Positions 19,985 through 28,468 of a DNA stretch of 64,000 nucleotides are shown here, piece after piece. The notes beneath the pieces were generated by a model. It made no database searches, was not told where the DNA came from, and worked only from the letters and a program-made list of their open reading frames with translations. How positions within the stretch are numbered: position 1 is the first letter of the stretch; the number at the start of each line of letters is the position of its first letter. The position numbers and the translations under genes were made by a program. The stretch comes from Citrobacter enshiensis. GTDB taxonomy: Bacteria; Pseudomonadota; Gammaproteobacteria; Enterobacterales; Enterobacteriaceae. The DNA lies in the NCBI RefSeq assembly GCF_029338175.1, contig NZ_CP119862.1:1364001-1428000 (forward strand), written 5' to 3'.

Positions 19985-20202
19985 AGGAAATACTCCTTGA
20001 AAAGTAAAGTGTTAGCTGAGTGCTTTGATTCACACTTCTGAGAAATTCATGGGGTATACCACAAAAAAGCATAGCAGACGGGCATGGTATTGCTGGTTTA
20101 AGCAGGTAACATGACAGTTATAAATTGATAACAAATTCTTTCTTTGAGTAGTGAGAGTTTGGTGACGTTCAAAGTTTGTGCTGCCCTGTGAGGCGATAAT
20201 GT

Positions 20203-20232
20203 GCGGCTCAATTGAACCGCGCCACTTTTTTG
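20203..20232 (+). promoter_or_regulatory. Dyad with T run in the maeB leader region
   Basis: GCGGCTCAATTGAACCGC (20203-20220) is an 18-bp near-perfect palindrome (one G-T exchange pair), followed by GCCAC and six T. It ends about 26 bases before the maeB start codon. It could be an operator, or an attenuator-like hairpin if transcription starts upstream. In the rest of the 273-bp talA-maeB gap I see only AT-rich promoter-like sequence. Confidence 0.45.
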
Positions 20233-20257
20233 ATCGATACGTGAAAGGAACAACAAG

Positions 20258-22537
20258 ATGGATGACCAGTTAAGACAAAGCGCCCTCGATTTCCACGAAT
20301 TTCCTGTGCCGGGTAAAATCCAGGTTTCTCCAACCAAGCCTCTTGCCACCCAGCGCGATCTTGCACTGGCCTATTCGCCAGGTGTAGCGGCCCCTTGTCT
20401 TGAAATTGCAAAAGACCCGCTGGCGGCCTACAAATATACCGCGCGCGGCAACCTGGTTGCGGTGATCTCCAACGGCACGGCGGTACTTGGGCTGGGCAAT
20501 ATCGGCGCCCTGGCAGGTAAACCGGTGATGGAAGGCAAAGGCGTTCTGTTTAAAAAGTTTGCCGGTATTGATGTCTTCGACATTGAAGTGGATGAGCTCG
20601 ACCCGGATAAATTTATCAATGTCGTTGCGGCGCTTGAGCCAACGTTTGGCGGCATTAACCTTGAAGACATCAAAGCGCCCGAATGTTTCTACATTGAGCA
20701 AAAACTGCGCGAGCGCATGAATATCCCGGTATTCCACGACGATCAGCACGGCACCGCGATCATCAGCACCGCAGCCATTCTAAATGGCCTGCGCGTGGTG
20801 GAGAAAAACATCTCTGACGTGCGCATGGTGGTCTCCGGTGCAGGGGCGGCGGCGATTGCCTGTATGAACCTGCTGGTGGCGCTCGGGATGCAGAAGCACA
20901 ACATTGTCGTCTGCGACTCGAAAGGCGTTATCTACAAAGACCGCGAACCGAACATGGCGGAAACCAAAGCGGCTTACGCGGTGGAGGACGACGGCAAACG
21001 TACGCTGGATGATGTAATTGACGGGGCGGACATTTTCCTCGGCTGTTCAGGGCCAAAAGTCCTCACGCCTGAGATGGTGAAAAAAATGGCCCGCGCGCCG
21101 ATGATTCTGGCGCTGGCCAACCCGGAACCTGAAATCCTGCCGCCGCTGGCGAAAGAGGTTCGTTCGGACGCCATTATCTGTACCGGTCGTTCTGACTATC
21201 CAAACCAGGTTAACAACGTTCTGTGCTTCCCGTTCATCTTCCGTGGCGCACTGGATGTGGGCGCCACGGCGATTAACGAAGAGATGAAACTGGCGGCGGT
21301 GCATGCCATTGCTGAACTGGCGCATGCAGAGCAAAGCGAAGTCGTGGCTTCCGCCTATGGCGATCAGGATCTGAGCTTCGGCCCGGACTACATTATTCCA
21401 AAACCGTTCGATCCGCGTCTGATCGTCAAGATCGCGCCTGCGGTGGCGAAAGCGGCGATGGATTCCGGCGTGGCAACGCGTCCAATTGCTGATTTTGATG
21501 CTTACATCGATAAACTGACCGAGTTTGTTTATAAAACCAACCTGTTCATGAAGCCTATCTTCTCTCTGGCCCGCAAAGCGCCAAAACGCGTGGTGCTGAC
21601 GGAAGGGGAAGAGGCGCGAGTCCTGCATGCCACGCAGGAGTTGATCACCCTGGGGCTGGCGAAACCGATCCTTGTCGGCCGTCCGAGCGTGATCGAAATG
21701 CGCATTCAAAAACTGGGGTTGCAGATCAAGTCCGGCGTCGACTTTGAGATCGTCAACAATGAATCCGATCCGCGTTTTAAAGAGTACTGGAGCGAGTACT
21801 ACCAGATCATGAAGCGCCGGGGGATCACCCAGGAGCAGGCGCAGCGTGCGGTGATCAGTAATACGACGGTGATTGGCGCAATCATGGTTCAGCGTGGTGA
21901 AGCGGATGCGATGATCTGCGGGACGATCGGCGACTATCACGAACACTTCAGCGTGGTGAAGGATATCTTCGGTTATCGCGAAGGCGTACACACGGCAGGC
22001 GCGATGAACGCTTTGCTGTTGCCAAGCGGTAACACCTTCATTGCAGACACCTATGTCAACGATGATCCTGGTCCGGAAGAGTTGGCTGAAATTGCCCTGA
22101 TGGCGGCGGAAACCGTTCGTCGTTTTGGCATCGAACCGAAAGTGGCGCTGCTGTCACACTCCAACTTTGGCTCCTCTAACTGTCCATCCGCTGGCAAAAT
22201 GCGCACCACGCTGGAACTGATCAAAGCGCGGGCACCTGATCTGATGATCGACGGCGAAATGCACGGGGACGCCGCGTTGGTGGAGAGTATCCGTAATGAC
22301 CGGATGCCGGACAGCCCGCTGAAAGGGTCGGCCAATATTCTGGTGATGCCGAACATGGAAGCCGCCCGCATTAGTTACAACTTACTGCGCGTCTCCAGCT
22401 CCGAAGGCGTCACGGTGGGACCTGTGTTGATGGGCGTCTCTAAACCGGTTCACGTATTAACGCCGATCGCCTCTGTTCGCCGTATCGTGAATATGGTGGC
22501 GCTGGCCGTGGTGGAAGCGCAAACACAGCCGCTGTAA
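20258..22537 (+). CDS. maeB: NADP-dependent malic enzyme with C-terminal phosphotransacetylase-like domain
   Basis: Oxidatively decarboxylates malate to pyruvate with NADP+. 759 aa, E. coli MaeB length. The N-terminal ~420 residues are the malic enzyme module ([44 protein letters not shown](P)-binding [15 protein letters not shown]). The C-terminal ~330 residues resemble phosphotransacetylase ([36 protein letters not shown]) and act as a regulatory, acetyl-CoA-sensing part. SD AAAGGAACAA before ATG 20258. Confidence 0.97.
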   Translation: MDDQLRQSALDFHEFPVPGKIQVSPTKPLATQRDLALAYSPGVAAPCLEIAKDPLAAYKYTARGNLVAVISNGTAVLGLGNIGALAGKPVMEGKGVLFKKFAGIDVFDIEVDELDPDKFINVVAALEPTFGGINLEDIKAPECFYIEQKLRERMNIPVFHDDQHGTAIISTAAILNGLRVVEKNISDVRMVVSGAGAAAIACMNLLVALGMQKHNIVVCDSKGVIYKDREPNMAETKAAYAVEDDGKRTLDDVIDGADIFLGCSGPKVLTPEMVKKMARAPMILALANPEPEILPPLAKEVRSDAIICTGRSDYPNQVNNVLCFPFIFRGALDVGATAINEEMKLAAVHAIAELAHAEQSEVVASAYGDQDLSFGPDYIIPKPFDPRLIVKIAPAVAKAAMDSGVATRPIADFDAYIDKLTEFVYKTNLFMKPIFSLARKAPKRVVLTEGEEARVLHATQELITLGLAKPILVGRPSVIEMRIQKLGLQIKSGVDFEIVNNESDPRFKEYWSEYYQIMKRRGITQEQAQRAVISNTTVIGAIMVQRGEADAMICGTIGDYHEHFSVVKDIFGYREGVHTAGAMNALLLPSGNTFIADTYVNDDPGPEELAEIALMAAETVRRFGIEPKVALLSHSNFGSSNCPSAGKMRTTLELIKARAPDLMIDGEMHGDAALVESIRNDRMPDSPLKGSANILVMPNMEAARISYNLLRVSSSEGVTVGPVLMGVSKPVHVLTPIASVRRIVNMVALAVVEAQTQPL

Positions 22538-22557
22538 TTTCACTTTAATTAATTCAG

Positions 22558-22582
22558 GCGCGGGTTTCTCCCGCGCTTTTTT
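22558..22582 (+). terminator. Intrinsic terminator after maeB
   Basis: Perfect 7-bp stem GCGCGGG / CCCGCGC with a 5-base loop and TTTTTT immediately after; separates maeB from the eut operon. Confidence 0.9.
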
Positions 22583-22596
22583 ATTTCCCCATTCTT

Positions 22597-22612
22597 AGTG
22601 ATCCATCTCACC
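22597..22612. promoter_or_regulatory. Candidate CRP site upstream of eutS
   Basis: AGTGA-TCCATC-TCACC keeps the GTGA(N6)TCAC core of the CRP consensus and lies 85-100 bases before the eutS start, in the only promoter-bearing gap of the operon. The eut operon is known to be subject to catabolite control as well as EutR/B12/ethanolamine induction. I could not place the EutR site or a strong -10/-35 pair in 22613-22696. Confidence 0.5.
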
Positions 22613-22696
22613 TTTTAAACCAGCTTGCCGAATTTTGTTATTTACTCTGACGAAAAATTGCCACGATGAGGAAAGTTTCAGCACAGGCGGTGAGCA

Positions 22697-23032
22697 ATGG
22701 ATAAAGAACGCATCATTCAGGAATTTGTGCCGGGTAAACAGGTCACGCTGGCGCATCTCATTGCGCATCCTGGTGACGAGCTGGCGAAAAAGATCGGCGT
22801 TCCCGAAGCCGGAGCCATCGGCATTATGACGCTGACTCCAGGAGAAACCGCGATGATCGCCGGTGACTTAGCGATGAAAGCGGCTGATGTACATATCGGT
22901 TTTCTCGACAGATTCAGCGGGGCGCTGGTGATTTATGGTTCTGTCGGCGCGGTAGAAGAGGCGTTATTACAGACGGTCAGCGGCCTGGGACGCCTATTAA
23001 ATTTCACCTTGTGCGATCTGACAAAAAGCTAA
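22697..23032 (+). CDS. eutS: EutS, ethanolamine microcompartment shell protein
   Basis: 111 aa, single BMC-domain shell protein of the circularly permuted type; it forms bent hexamers that shape the ethanolamine microcompartment. The sequence matches E. coli/Salmonella EutS ([52 protein letters not shown]). It is first gene of the 17-gene eut operon. The SD is GGCGGTGAGC, about 8 bases upstream. Confidence 0.97.
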   Translation: MDKERIIQEFVPGKQVTLAHLIAHPGDELAKKIGVPEAGAIGIMTLTPGETAMIAGDLAMKAADVHIGFLDRFSGALVIYGSVGAVEEALLQTVSGLGRLLNFTLCDLTKS

Positions 23033-23044
23033 TGAGAGGCGGCC

Positions 23045-23524
23045 ATGAAACGAATTGCGTTTGTCGGCACCGTCGGTGCGGGAAAAACAACGCTTTTTAA
23101 CGCATTACAGGGAAATTATTCCCTCGCCAGAAAAACGCAGGCTGTGGAATTTAATGAAAACGGCGATATCGATACCCCTGGGGAATATTTTAGCCATCCT
23201 CGCTGGTATCACGCCTTAATTACCACGCTGCAGGATGTCGATACGCTGATTTATGTTCATGCAGCCAATGACAAAGAAAGTCGCTTACCTGCCGGACTGT
23301 TGGATATTGGCGCCAGTAAACGACACATCGCCGTGATCAGCAAAACAGACGTACCGGATGCCGACGTCGCTGCAACGCGACAATTACTGCGCGGATTAGG
23401 GTTCCAGGACCCCGTTTTCGAACTCAATACGCATGATCCGGACAGCGTGCAGCATCTGGTGGATTATCTGGCAGCACTTACCGAACAGGAGGAAGGGGCA
23501 GGTGAAAAAACTTATCACAGCTAA
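23045..23524 (+). CDS. eutP: EutP, eut accessory NTPase-like acetate kinase
   Basis: 159 aa Ras-like P-loop protein with Walker A GTVGAGKTTLF (residues 8-18), switch-like DTPGEY and an NKxD-like SKTD. Salmonella EutP was reported to have acetate kinase activity, working with EutD to recover ATP from acetyl phosphate. It lies 12 bases after eutS and overlaps eutQ by 23 bases. Confidence 0.94.
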   Translation: MKRIAFVGTVGAGKTTLFNALQGNYSLARKTQAVEFNENGDIDTPGEYFSHPRWYHALITTLQDVDTLIYVHAANDKESRLPAGLLDIGASKRHIAVISKTDVPDADVAATRQLLRGLGFQDPVFELNTHDPDSVQHLVDYLAALTEQEEGAGEKTYHS

Positions 23525-24203
23525 TGACATTCGTGCGGCTCACGCACGGGGCGAGCAGGCATTGTCGGTTGTTCTGCGCGCCAGCATCATCACCCCGGAG
23601 GCCCGCGAAGTTGCGGATCTACTGGGCGTCACGATTACCGAATGCGACGAATCTACCCCGGTAGCCGCCGCGACATCCGCTCCGGTGGATGACGGCAAAA
23701 CGGACAGCCAGCGTATTCGTGAAACCATCATCGCCCAGTTGCCGGAAGGGCAGTTCACCGAAAGCCTCGTCGCGCAGCTGATGGACAAAGTGATGAAGGA
23801 AAAACAGTCGCTGGAACAAGGCGGTATGCAGCCGAGTTTTACCTCGGTCACCGGCAAAGGCGGCGTGAAAGTGATTGACGGCAGCAGCGTGAAGTTTGGC
23901 CGCTTTGACGGTGCTGAACCGCACTGCGTCGGCTTAACGGATTTAGTGACGGACAAAGACGGTAGCAGCATGGCCGCTGGCTTTATGCAGTGGGAAAACG
24001 CCTTCTTCCCGTGGACGCTGAATTACGACGAAATCGACATGATTCTGGAAGGGGAACTCCACGTTCGTCACCAGGGCGAAACCATGATTGCCAAAGCCGG
24101 GGATGTGATGTTCATCCCGAAAGGCTCCAGCATTGAATTTGGTACGCCATCGACCGTGAAATTTCTGTATGTGGCCTGGCCTGCGAATTGGCAGTCCTGC
24201 TAA
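23502..24203 (+). CDS. eutQ: EutQ, cupin-fold eut accessory protein
   Basis: 233 aa, E. coli EutQ length. The C-terminal cupin fold (residues about 120-230: GLTDLVTDKDGSSMAAGFMQ; DEIDMILEGELHVRHQG; GDVMFIPKGSSIEFG) follows a helical N-terminus. Salmonella EutQ was reported as an acetate kinase needed during anaerobic growth on ethanolamine/tetrathionate. The start is GTG 23502 (VKKLITANDIRAAHARGEQ), with GGAGGAAGG about 6 bases upstream. An ATG further upstream would embed 23 residues in the eutP frame and does not match the family. Confidence 0.93.
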   Translation: MKKLITANDIRAAHARGEQALSVVLRASIITPEAREVADLLGVTITECDESTPVAAATSAPVDDGKTDSQRIRETIIAQLPEGQFTESLVAQLMDKVMKEKQSLEQGGMQPSFTSVTGKGGVKVIDGSSVKFGRFDGAEPHCVGLTDLVTDKDGSSMAAGFMQWENAFFPWTLNYDEIDMILEGELHVRHQGETMIAKAGDVMFIPKGSSIEFGTPSTVKFLYVAWPANWQSC

Positions 24204-24205
24204 CC

Positions 24206-24345
24206 GCCTGACCCAGCAGGCTATTTTATTTGCCATTTTGGCTCTGGGCAGTGCTCACAATCCTCACGTACTCCGCGTACGCTCCGGTTGTTCCGCGCTG
24301 TCCATGTCCAAACTGGCGGCAACAATCACGCCTGTTGGGACAGGC
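24206..24345 (+). repeat. eut intergenic repeat, copy A (between eutQ and eutT)
   Basis: A 140-bp unit nearly filling the eutQ-eutT gap. A second copy lies at 28315-28453 in the same orientation; by eye the two differ at 13 positions plus one 1-base gap (about 90% identical). The ends form a terminal inverted repeat: left GCCTGACCCAGCAGGC pairs with right GCCTGTTGGGACAGGC. Inside, CACGTACTCCGCGTACG forms a smaller dyad. It resembles a short non-coding mobile repeat rather than a gene. Confidence 0.85.
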
Positions 24346-24359
24346 TTTGGGGCGGATGT

Positions 24360-25169
24360 ATGAAGGATTTCATTACTGAAGCATGGCTGAGAGCGAATCA
24401 CACGCTCAGCGAAGGAGCTGAAATTCACCTCCCCGTTGATGCTCGCCTGACGCCATCTGCCAGGGAACTGCTGGAAAGCCGTCACCTGCGCATTAAGTTT
24501 CTGGATGAACAAGGAAGTCTGTTTGTCGATGACGAGGAGCAGCAACCGCAGCCGGTACACGGTTTGACCAGCAGCGACTCGCACCCGCAGGCGAGTTGTG
24601 AGTTGTGCCGTCAGGAAGTGACGAAAAAGCCCGACACGTTGACCCATCTGACGGCGGACAAAATGGTCGCCAAAAGCGACCCACGGCTGGGGTTTCGCGC
24701 CGCGCTGGACAGCACCATTGCCCTGACGGTGTGGTTACAAATTGAGTTGCCGGAACTGTGGCAACCCTGGCTTGCGGACATTCGCTCGCGTCTGGGCAAC
24801 ATCATGCGGGCCGATGCGATGGATGAACCGCTGGCGGCGCAGTCCATCGTGGGGCTCAACGAGGAACAACTGCACCGGCTTTCTCATCAGCCGCTGCGCT
24901 ACCTTGACCACGATCACCTGGTGCCGGAAGCCAGCCACGGTCGCGATGCCGCATTACTGAATCTGCTGCGTACCAAAGTGCGTGAAACGGAAGTGGTGGC
25001 GGCCCAGGTCTTTATTACCCGCGGTTTCGACGTACTGCGACCGGATATCCTGCAGGCGCTGAACCGTCTCTCGAGTACGGTTTACGTGATGATGATCCTG
25101 AGCGTAGCGAAGCATCCGCAGACGGTCAGCCAAATTCAACAACGACTGGGAGGTGGCAATGATCATTGA
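24360..25169 (+). CDS. eutT: EutT, corrinoid adenosyltransferase
   Basis: Converts cob(I)alamin to adenosylcobalamin for ethanolamine ammonia-lyase. 269 aa; nearly identical to E. coli EutT. The metal motif that Salmonella/E. coli EutT write as HX11CCX2C reads His67, His75, Ser79, Cys80, Cys83 here (HPQASCELC), so the first Cys is replaced by Ser (codon AGT). C-terminal motifs [20 protein letters not shown] and [16 protein letters not shown] are intact. ATG 24360 (MKDFITEAW) matches the family; the frame is open upstream through the repeat but that part is not conserved. It overlaps eutD by 11 bases. Confidence 0.94.
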   Translation: MKDFITEAWLRANHTLSEGAEIHLPVDARLTPSARELLESRHLRIKFLDEQGSLFVDDEEQQPQPVHGLTSSDSHPQASCELCRQEVTKKPDTLTHLTADKMVAKSDPRLGFRAALDSTIALTVWLQIELPELWQPWLADIRSRLGNIMRADAMDEPLAAQSIVGLNEEQLHRLSHQPLRYLDHDHLVPEASHGRDAALLNLLRTKVRETEVVAAQVFITRGFDVLRPDILQALNRLSSTVYVMMILSVAKHPQTVSQIQQRLGGGNDH

Positions 25170-26175
25170 ACGTTGCCGTGAGTTGGCAAAAAACTCGCCT
25201 GCCCGGGTGGTCTTCCCGGACGCGCTGGACGTACGCGTGCTGAAGGCGGCGCATTACCTGCAACAGCAGGGTCTGGCGCAGCCGATTCTCGTGGCCAGCC
25301 CGTTTGAGATGCGCCAGTTTTCCCTGACGCACCGTATCGCCATGGACGGTCTTCGCGTAATTGATCCACAAAGCAATCTGCAGATGCGTGAAGAATTTGC
25401 GCAGCGTTGGCTGGCTCGAGCCGGTGAGAAAACGCCGCCGGATGCGCTGGAGAAACTCAACGATCCGCTGATGTTCGCCGCCGCCATGGTCAGCGCAGGC
25501 AAGGCGGATGTCTGTATCGCAGGCAACCTGTCGTCAACGGCGAACGTACTGCGTGCCGGGCTGCGCCTCATTGGTTTACAGCCGGGCTGTAAAACGCTGT
25601 CGTCCATTTTTCTGATGCTGCCGCAGTACACCGGACAGCCATTAGGGTTTGCCGATTGCAGCGTGGTGCCGCAGCCAACGGCGGCGCAGCTGGCGGACAT
25701 CGCCATTGCCAGCGCCGACACCTGGCAGACGATTACCGGCGTTGAGCCGCGCGTGGCGATGCTGTCATTTTCCAGCAACGGCAGCGCCCGTCACCCCAAC
25801 GTCGCCAACGTGCAGCAGGCGACGGATATCGTGCGTGAACGTGCGCCGCAGCTGGTGGTGGATGGCGAATTGCAGTTTGACGCCGCGTTTGTGCCGGATG
25901 TCGCGGCGCAAAAAGCGCCAGCCAGCCCGTTACAGGGGAAAGCCAATGTGATGGTCTTCCCGTCGCTGGAAGCGGGCAACATCGGTTACAAAATCGCACA
26001 GCGTTTGGGCGGTTATCGCGCCGTCGGGCCATTGATTCAAGGGCTTGCCGCGCCGCTGCACGATCTTTCCCGAGGCTGTAGCGTGCAAGAAATTATCGAA
26101 CTGGCGTTGGTGGCAGCTGTGCCGCGCCAGACTGACGTGAGCCGTGAAAACGCCTCGCACACACTGGTTGTATAA
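25159..26175 (+). CDS. eutD: EutD, phosphotransacetylase of the eut microcompartment
   Basis: Converts acetyl-CoA to acetyl phosphate, regenerating CoA inside the microcompartment. 338 aa, E. coli EutD length; phosphate acetyl/butyryltransferase fold ([44 protein letters not shown]). The short amphipathic N-terminus ([14 protein letters not shown]) is the kind that targets cargo into the shell. ATG 25159 is chosen over GTG 25153, because GGGAGG sits 5-6 bases before it and the result matches E. coli. Confidence 0.95.
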   Translation: MIIERCRELAKNSPARVVFPDALDVRVLKAAHYLQQQGLAQPILVASPFEMRQFSLTHRIAMDGLRVIDPQSNLQMREEFAQRWLARAGEKTPPDALEKLNDPLMFAAAMVSAGKADVCIAGNLSSTANVLRAGLRLIGLQPGCKTLSSIFLMLPQYTGQPLGFADCSVVPQPTAAQLADIAIASADTWQTITGVEPRVAMLSFSSNGSARHPNVANVQQATDIVRERAPQLVVDGELQFDAAFVPDVAAQKAPASPLQGKANVMVFPSLEAGNIGYKIAQRLGGYRAVGPLIQGLAAPLHDLSRGCSVQEIIELALVAAVPRQTDVSRENASHTLVV

Positions 26176-26211
26176 GGTCCCGTTCTGGACCCTTTAAACG
26201 AGGAAAACACA

Positions 26212-26505
26212 ATGGAAGCATTAGGAATGATCGAAACCCGGGGCCTGGTTGCACTGATTGAGGCTTCTGACGCAATGGTTAAAGCGGCACGCGTGAAGCT
26301 GGTTGGCGTGAAGCAGATCGGTGGCGGCCTGTGTACTGCCATGGTTCGTGGCGATGTGGCAGCCTGCAAAGCGGCGACCGATGCCGGTGCTGCCGCAGCG
26401 CAACGTATTGGTGAGCTGGTTTCTGTGCATGTTATTCCGCGTCCGCATGGCGATCTGGAAGAAGTGTTCCCGATCAGCTTCAAAGGCGACAGCAACGACA
26501 TGTAA
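26212..26505 (+). CDS. eutM: EutM, major hexameric BMC shell protein
   Basis: 97 aa, one BMC domain ([31 protein letters not shown]...[31 protein letters not shown]). It makes the flat hexamers that tile the microcompartment shell, and its central pore lets small substrates through. SD AACGAGGAAAA before ATG 26212. It is nearly identical to E. coli EutM. Confidence 0.98.
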   Translation: MEALGMIETRGLVALIEASDAMVKAARVKLVGVKQIGGGLCTAMVRGDVAACKAATDAGAAAAQRIGELVSVHVIPRPHGDLEEVFPISFKGDSNDM

Positions 26506-26513
26506 TCACCCCA

Positions 26514-26525
26514 TGTGACGTCACA
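26514..26525. other. Perfect 12-bp palindrome between eutM and eutN
   Basis: TGTGACGTCACA, a perfect dyad in the 105-bp eutM-eutN gap; GGCGTCAC follows at 26530-26537 and could pair in part with GTGACGTC. The gap is unusually long for this operon, and the dyad may be a transcript hairpin or protein site. No promoter is clear. Confidence 0.5.
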
Positions 26526-26610
26526 GGCTGGCGTCACTCTCTCTCCTTTTCGCATTGTTCTCTTTGGAGAGCAGGGGGAGGTTTTACCTGAAAATGCCAC
26601 GGAGGCGGGT

Positions 26611-26898
26611 ATGAAACTGGCAGTCGTCACAGGACAAATCGTTTGTACCGTACGCCATCAGGGTCTGGCGCATGACAAATTGTTGATGGTGGAAATGATT
26701 GATTCCCAGGGAAATCCCGACGGACAGTGTGCCGTTGCTATCGACAGCATCGGGGCGGGAAACGGGGAGTGGGTGTTGCTGGTCAGCGGCAGTTCTGCTC
26801 GCCAGGCTCATCGTAGCGAAGCGTCGCCTGTCGACCTGTGCGTGATTGGCATCGTCGATGAAGTGGTGGCCGGTGGTCAGGTGATCTTCCATAAATAA
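26611..26898 (+). CDS. eutN: EutN, pentameric BMC vertex protein
   Basis: 95 aa, EutN/CcmL family; pentamers close the vertices of the shell. Starts MKLAVVTGQIVCTVRHQGLAHDKLLMVEMID, as in E. coli. ATG 26611 has GGAGGCGGG just upstream; the frame is open 32 codons further upstream but without family support. eutE follows after 11 bases. Confidence 0.96.
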   Translation: MKLAVVTGQIVCTVRHQGLAHDKLLMVEMIDSQGNPDGQCAVAIDSIGAGNGEWVLLVSGSSARQAHRSEASPVDLCVIGIVDEVVAGGQVIFHK

Positions 26899-26909
26899 GG
26901 CAGAAAATC

Positions 26910-28313
26910 ATGAATCAACAGGATATTGAACAGGTCGTCAAAGCGGTGTTGCTGAAAATGAAAGACAGCAGCCAGCCTGACCAGGCTGTTCATGAAATGG
27001 GCGTCTTTGCCTCCCTGGATGACGCGGTTGCCGCCGCAAAAGTGGCTCAGCAGGGGCTTAAAAGCGTCGCGATGCGCCAGCTGGCGATTCACGCTATTCG
27101 TGAAGCGGGCGAAAAACACGCCAGAGAATTAGCGGAACTTGCGGTTTCTGAAACCGGCATGGGACGCGTAGAAGATAAATTTGCCAAAAACGTGGCGCAG
27201 GCCCGCGGCACGCCGGGTGTGGAATGTCTGTCACCCCAGGTGCTGACCGGCGATAACGGCCTGACCTTAATTGAAAACGCGCCGTGGGGCGTGGTGGCAT
27301 CCGTCACCCCGTCAACCAACCCGGCGGCGACGGTAATTAATAACGCCATCAGCCTGATTGCCGCGGGTAACAGCGTGGTGTTCGCGCCCCACCCGGCGGC
27401 GAAAGGCGTTTCGCAGCGCGCCATCACCTTGCTCAACCAGGCGGTTGTCGCGGCAGGCGGCCCGGAAAACCTGCTGGTCACCGTCGCAAACCCCGATATC
27501 GAAACGGCTCAGCGCCTGTTTAAGTACCCGGGCATTGGCCTGCTGGTCGTCACTGGCGGCGAAGCAGTGGTGGACGCCGCACGTAAACACACCAATAAAC
27601 GTCTGATTGCTGCAGGCGCGGGGAACCCGCCGGTGGTGGTGGATGAGACCGCAGACCTGGCGCGTGCCGCGCAGTCCATCGTCAAAGGCGCGTCCTTCGA
27701 CAACAACATCATTTGTGCCGATGAGAAGGTGTTGATTGTTGTCGATAGCGTCGCCGATGAGCTGATGCGTCTGATGGAAAGCGAGCAGGCGGTGAAACTG
27801 ACCACGGCTCAGGCCGAACAGCTTCAGCCGGTGCTGCTGAAAAATGTTGATGAGAACGGCAAAGGCACGGTTAGCCGTGACTGGGTAGGACGCGACGCAG
27901 GGAAAATTGCCGCTGCGATTGGTCTGAATGTGCCAGAGCAAACGCGCCTGTTATTCGTCGAAACGCCCGCCAACCACCCGTTCGCCGTTACCGAACTGAT
28001 GATGCCGGTATTGCCGGTAGTACGGGTGGCGAACGTCGACGAAGCGATTGCGCTGGCGGTCACGCTTGAAGGGGGTTGTCACCATACGGCGGCGATGCAC
28101 TCGCGCAATATCGACAACATGAACCGGATGGCGAATGCCATTGATACCAGCATTTTCGTCAAGAACGGACCGTGCATTGCCGGACTGGGGCTGGGCGGTG
28201 AAGGCTGGACCACCATGACCATTACCACGCCAACCGGGGAAGGGGTGACCAGCGCGCGTACCTTTGTGCGTCTGCGTCGCTGTGTTTTGGTGGATGCGTT
28301 CCGCATCGTTTAG
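26910..28313 (+). CDS. eutE: EutE, CoA-acylating acetaldehyde dehydrogenase
   Basis: Oxidises acetaldehyde from ethanolamine to acetyl-CoA with NAD+ and CoA inside the compartment. 467 aa, E. coli length. The N-terminal amphipathic helix (MNQQDIEQVVKAVLLKMKD) is an encapsulation peptide joined by a linker to the ALDH domain. The catalytic Cys lies in SFDNNIICADEKVLIV, and cofactor motifs WGVVASVTPSTNPAATV are present. Confidence 0.97.
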   Translation: MNQQDIEQVVKAVLLKMKDSSQPDQAVHEMGVFASLDDAVAAAKVAQQGLKSVAMRQLAIHAIREAGEKHARELAELAVSETGMGRVEDKFAKNVAQARGTPGVECLSPQVLTGDNGLTLIENAPWGVVASVTPSTNPAATVINNAISLIAAGNSVVFAPHPAAKGVSQRAITLLNQAVVAAGGPENLLVTVANPDIETAQRLFKYPGIGLLVVTGGEAVVDAARKHTNKRLIAAGAGNPPVVVDETADLARAAQSIVKGASFDNNIICADEKVLIVVDSVADELMRLMESEQAVKLTTAQAEQLQPVLLKNVDENGKGTVSRDWVGRDAGKIAAAIGLNVPEQTRLLFVETPANHPFAVTELMMPVLPVVRVANVDEAIALAVTLEGGCHHTAAMHSRNIDNMNRMANAIDTSIFVKNGPCIAGLGLGGEGWTTMTITTPTGEGVTSARTFVRLRRCVLVDAFRIV

Positions 28314-28314
28314 T

Positions 28315-28453
28315 GCCTGCCCATCAGGCTATTTTATTTGGCATTTTGGCCCTGGGCAGTGCTCAGAATCCTCACGTACTGCGTGTACGCTCCGGTTCTT
28401 GCGCGCTGTCCGTGTCCAAACTGCCTGCAACAATAACGCCTGATGGGACAGGC
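28315..28453 (+). repeat. eut intergenic repeat, copy B (between eutE and eutJ)
   Basis: Second copy of the unit at 24206-24345, same strand, 139 bp, starting 2 bases after the eutE stop. Its terminal inverted repeat is GCCTGCCCATCAGGC at the left and GCCTGATGGGACAGGC at the right. Where copy A has a G-U pair in the stem, copy B has a T-A pair, so base pairing of the ends is kept although the sequence changed. Copy B is open in frame with eutJ but is not part of that family's N-terminus. Confidence 0.85.
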
Positions 28454-28468
28454 ACCAGGAGAAAAGAG

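Noticed and set aside
21047-21991. Long antisense frames, for example opposite maeB (314 aa), opposite dapE and opposite aegA
   Set aside because: They mirror the codon pattern of high-GC real genes, have no recognisable domains or ribosome sites, and overlap conserved genes completely.
24169-24363. Open frame through eut repeat copy A (and the same frame in copy B, in phase with eutJ) as a small gene or N-terminal extension
   Set aside because: Amino-acid changes outnumber silent ones between the copies, there is no ribosome site, and EutT and EutJ families start downstream; the pairing ends point to a non-coding repeat.
26514-26525. TGTGACGTCACA as a CRP site
   Set aside because: It has both half sites but a 2-base spacer instead of the required 6, so CRP would not fit.
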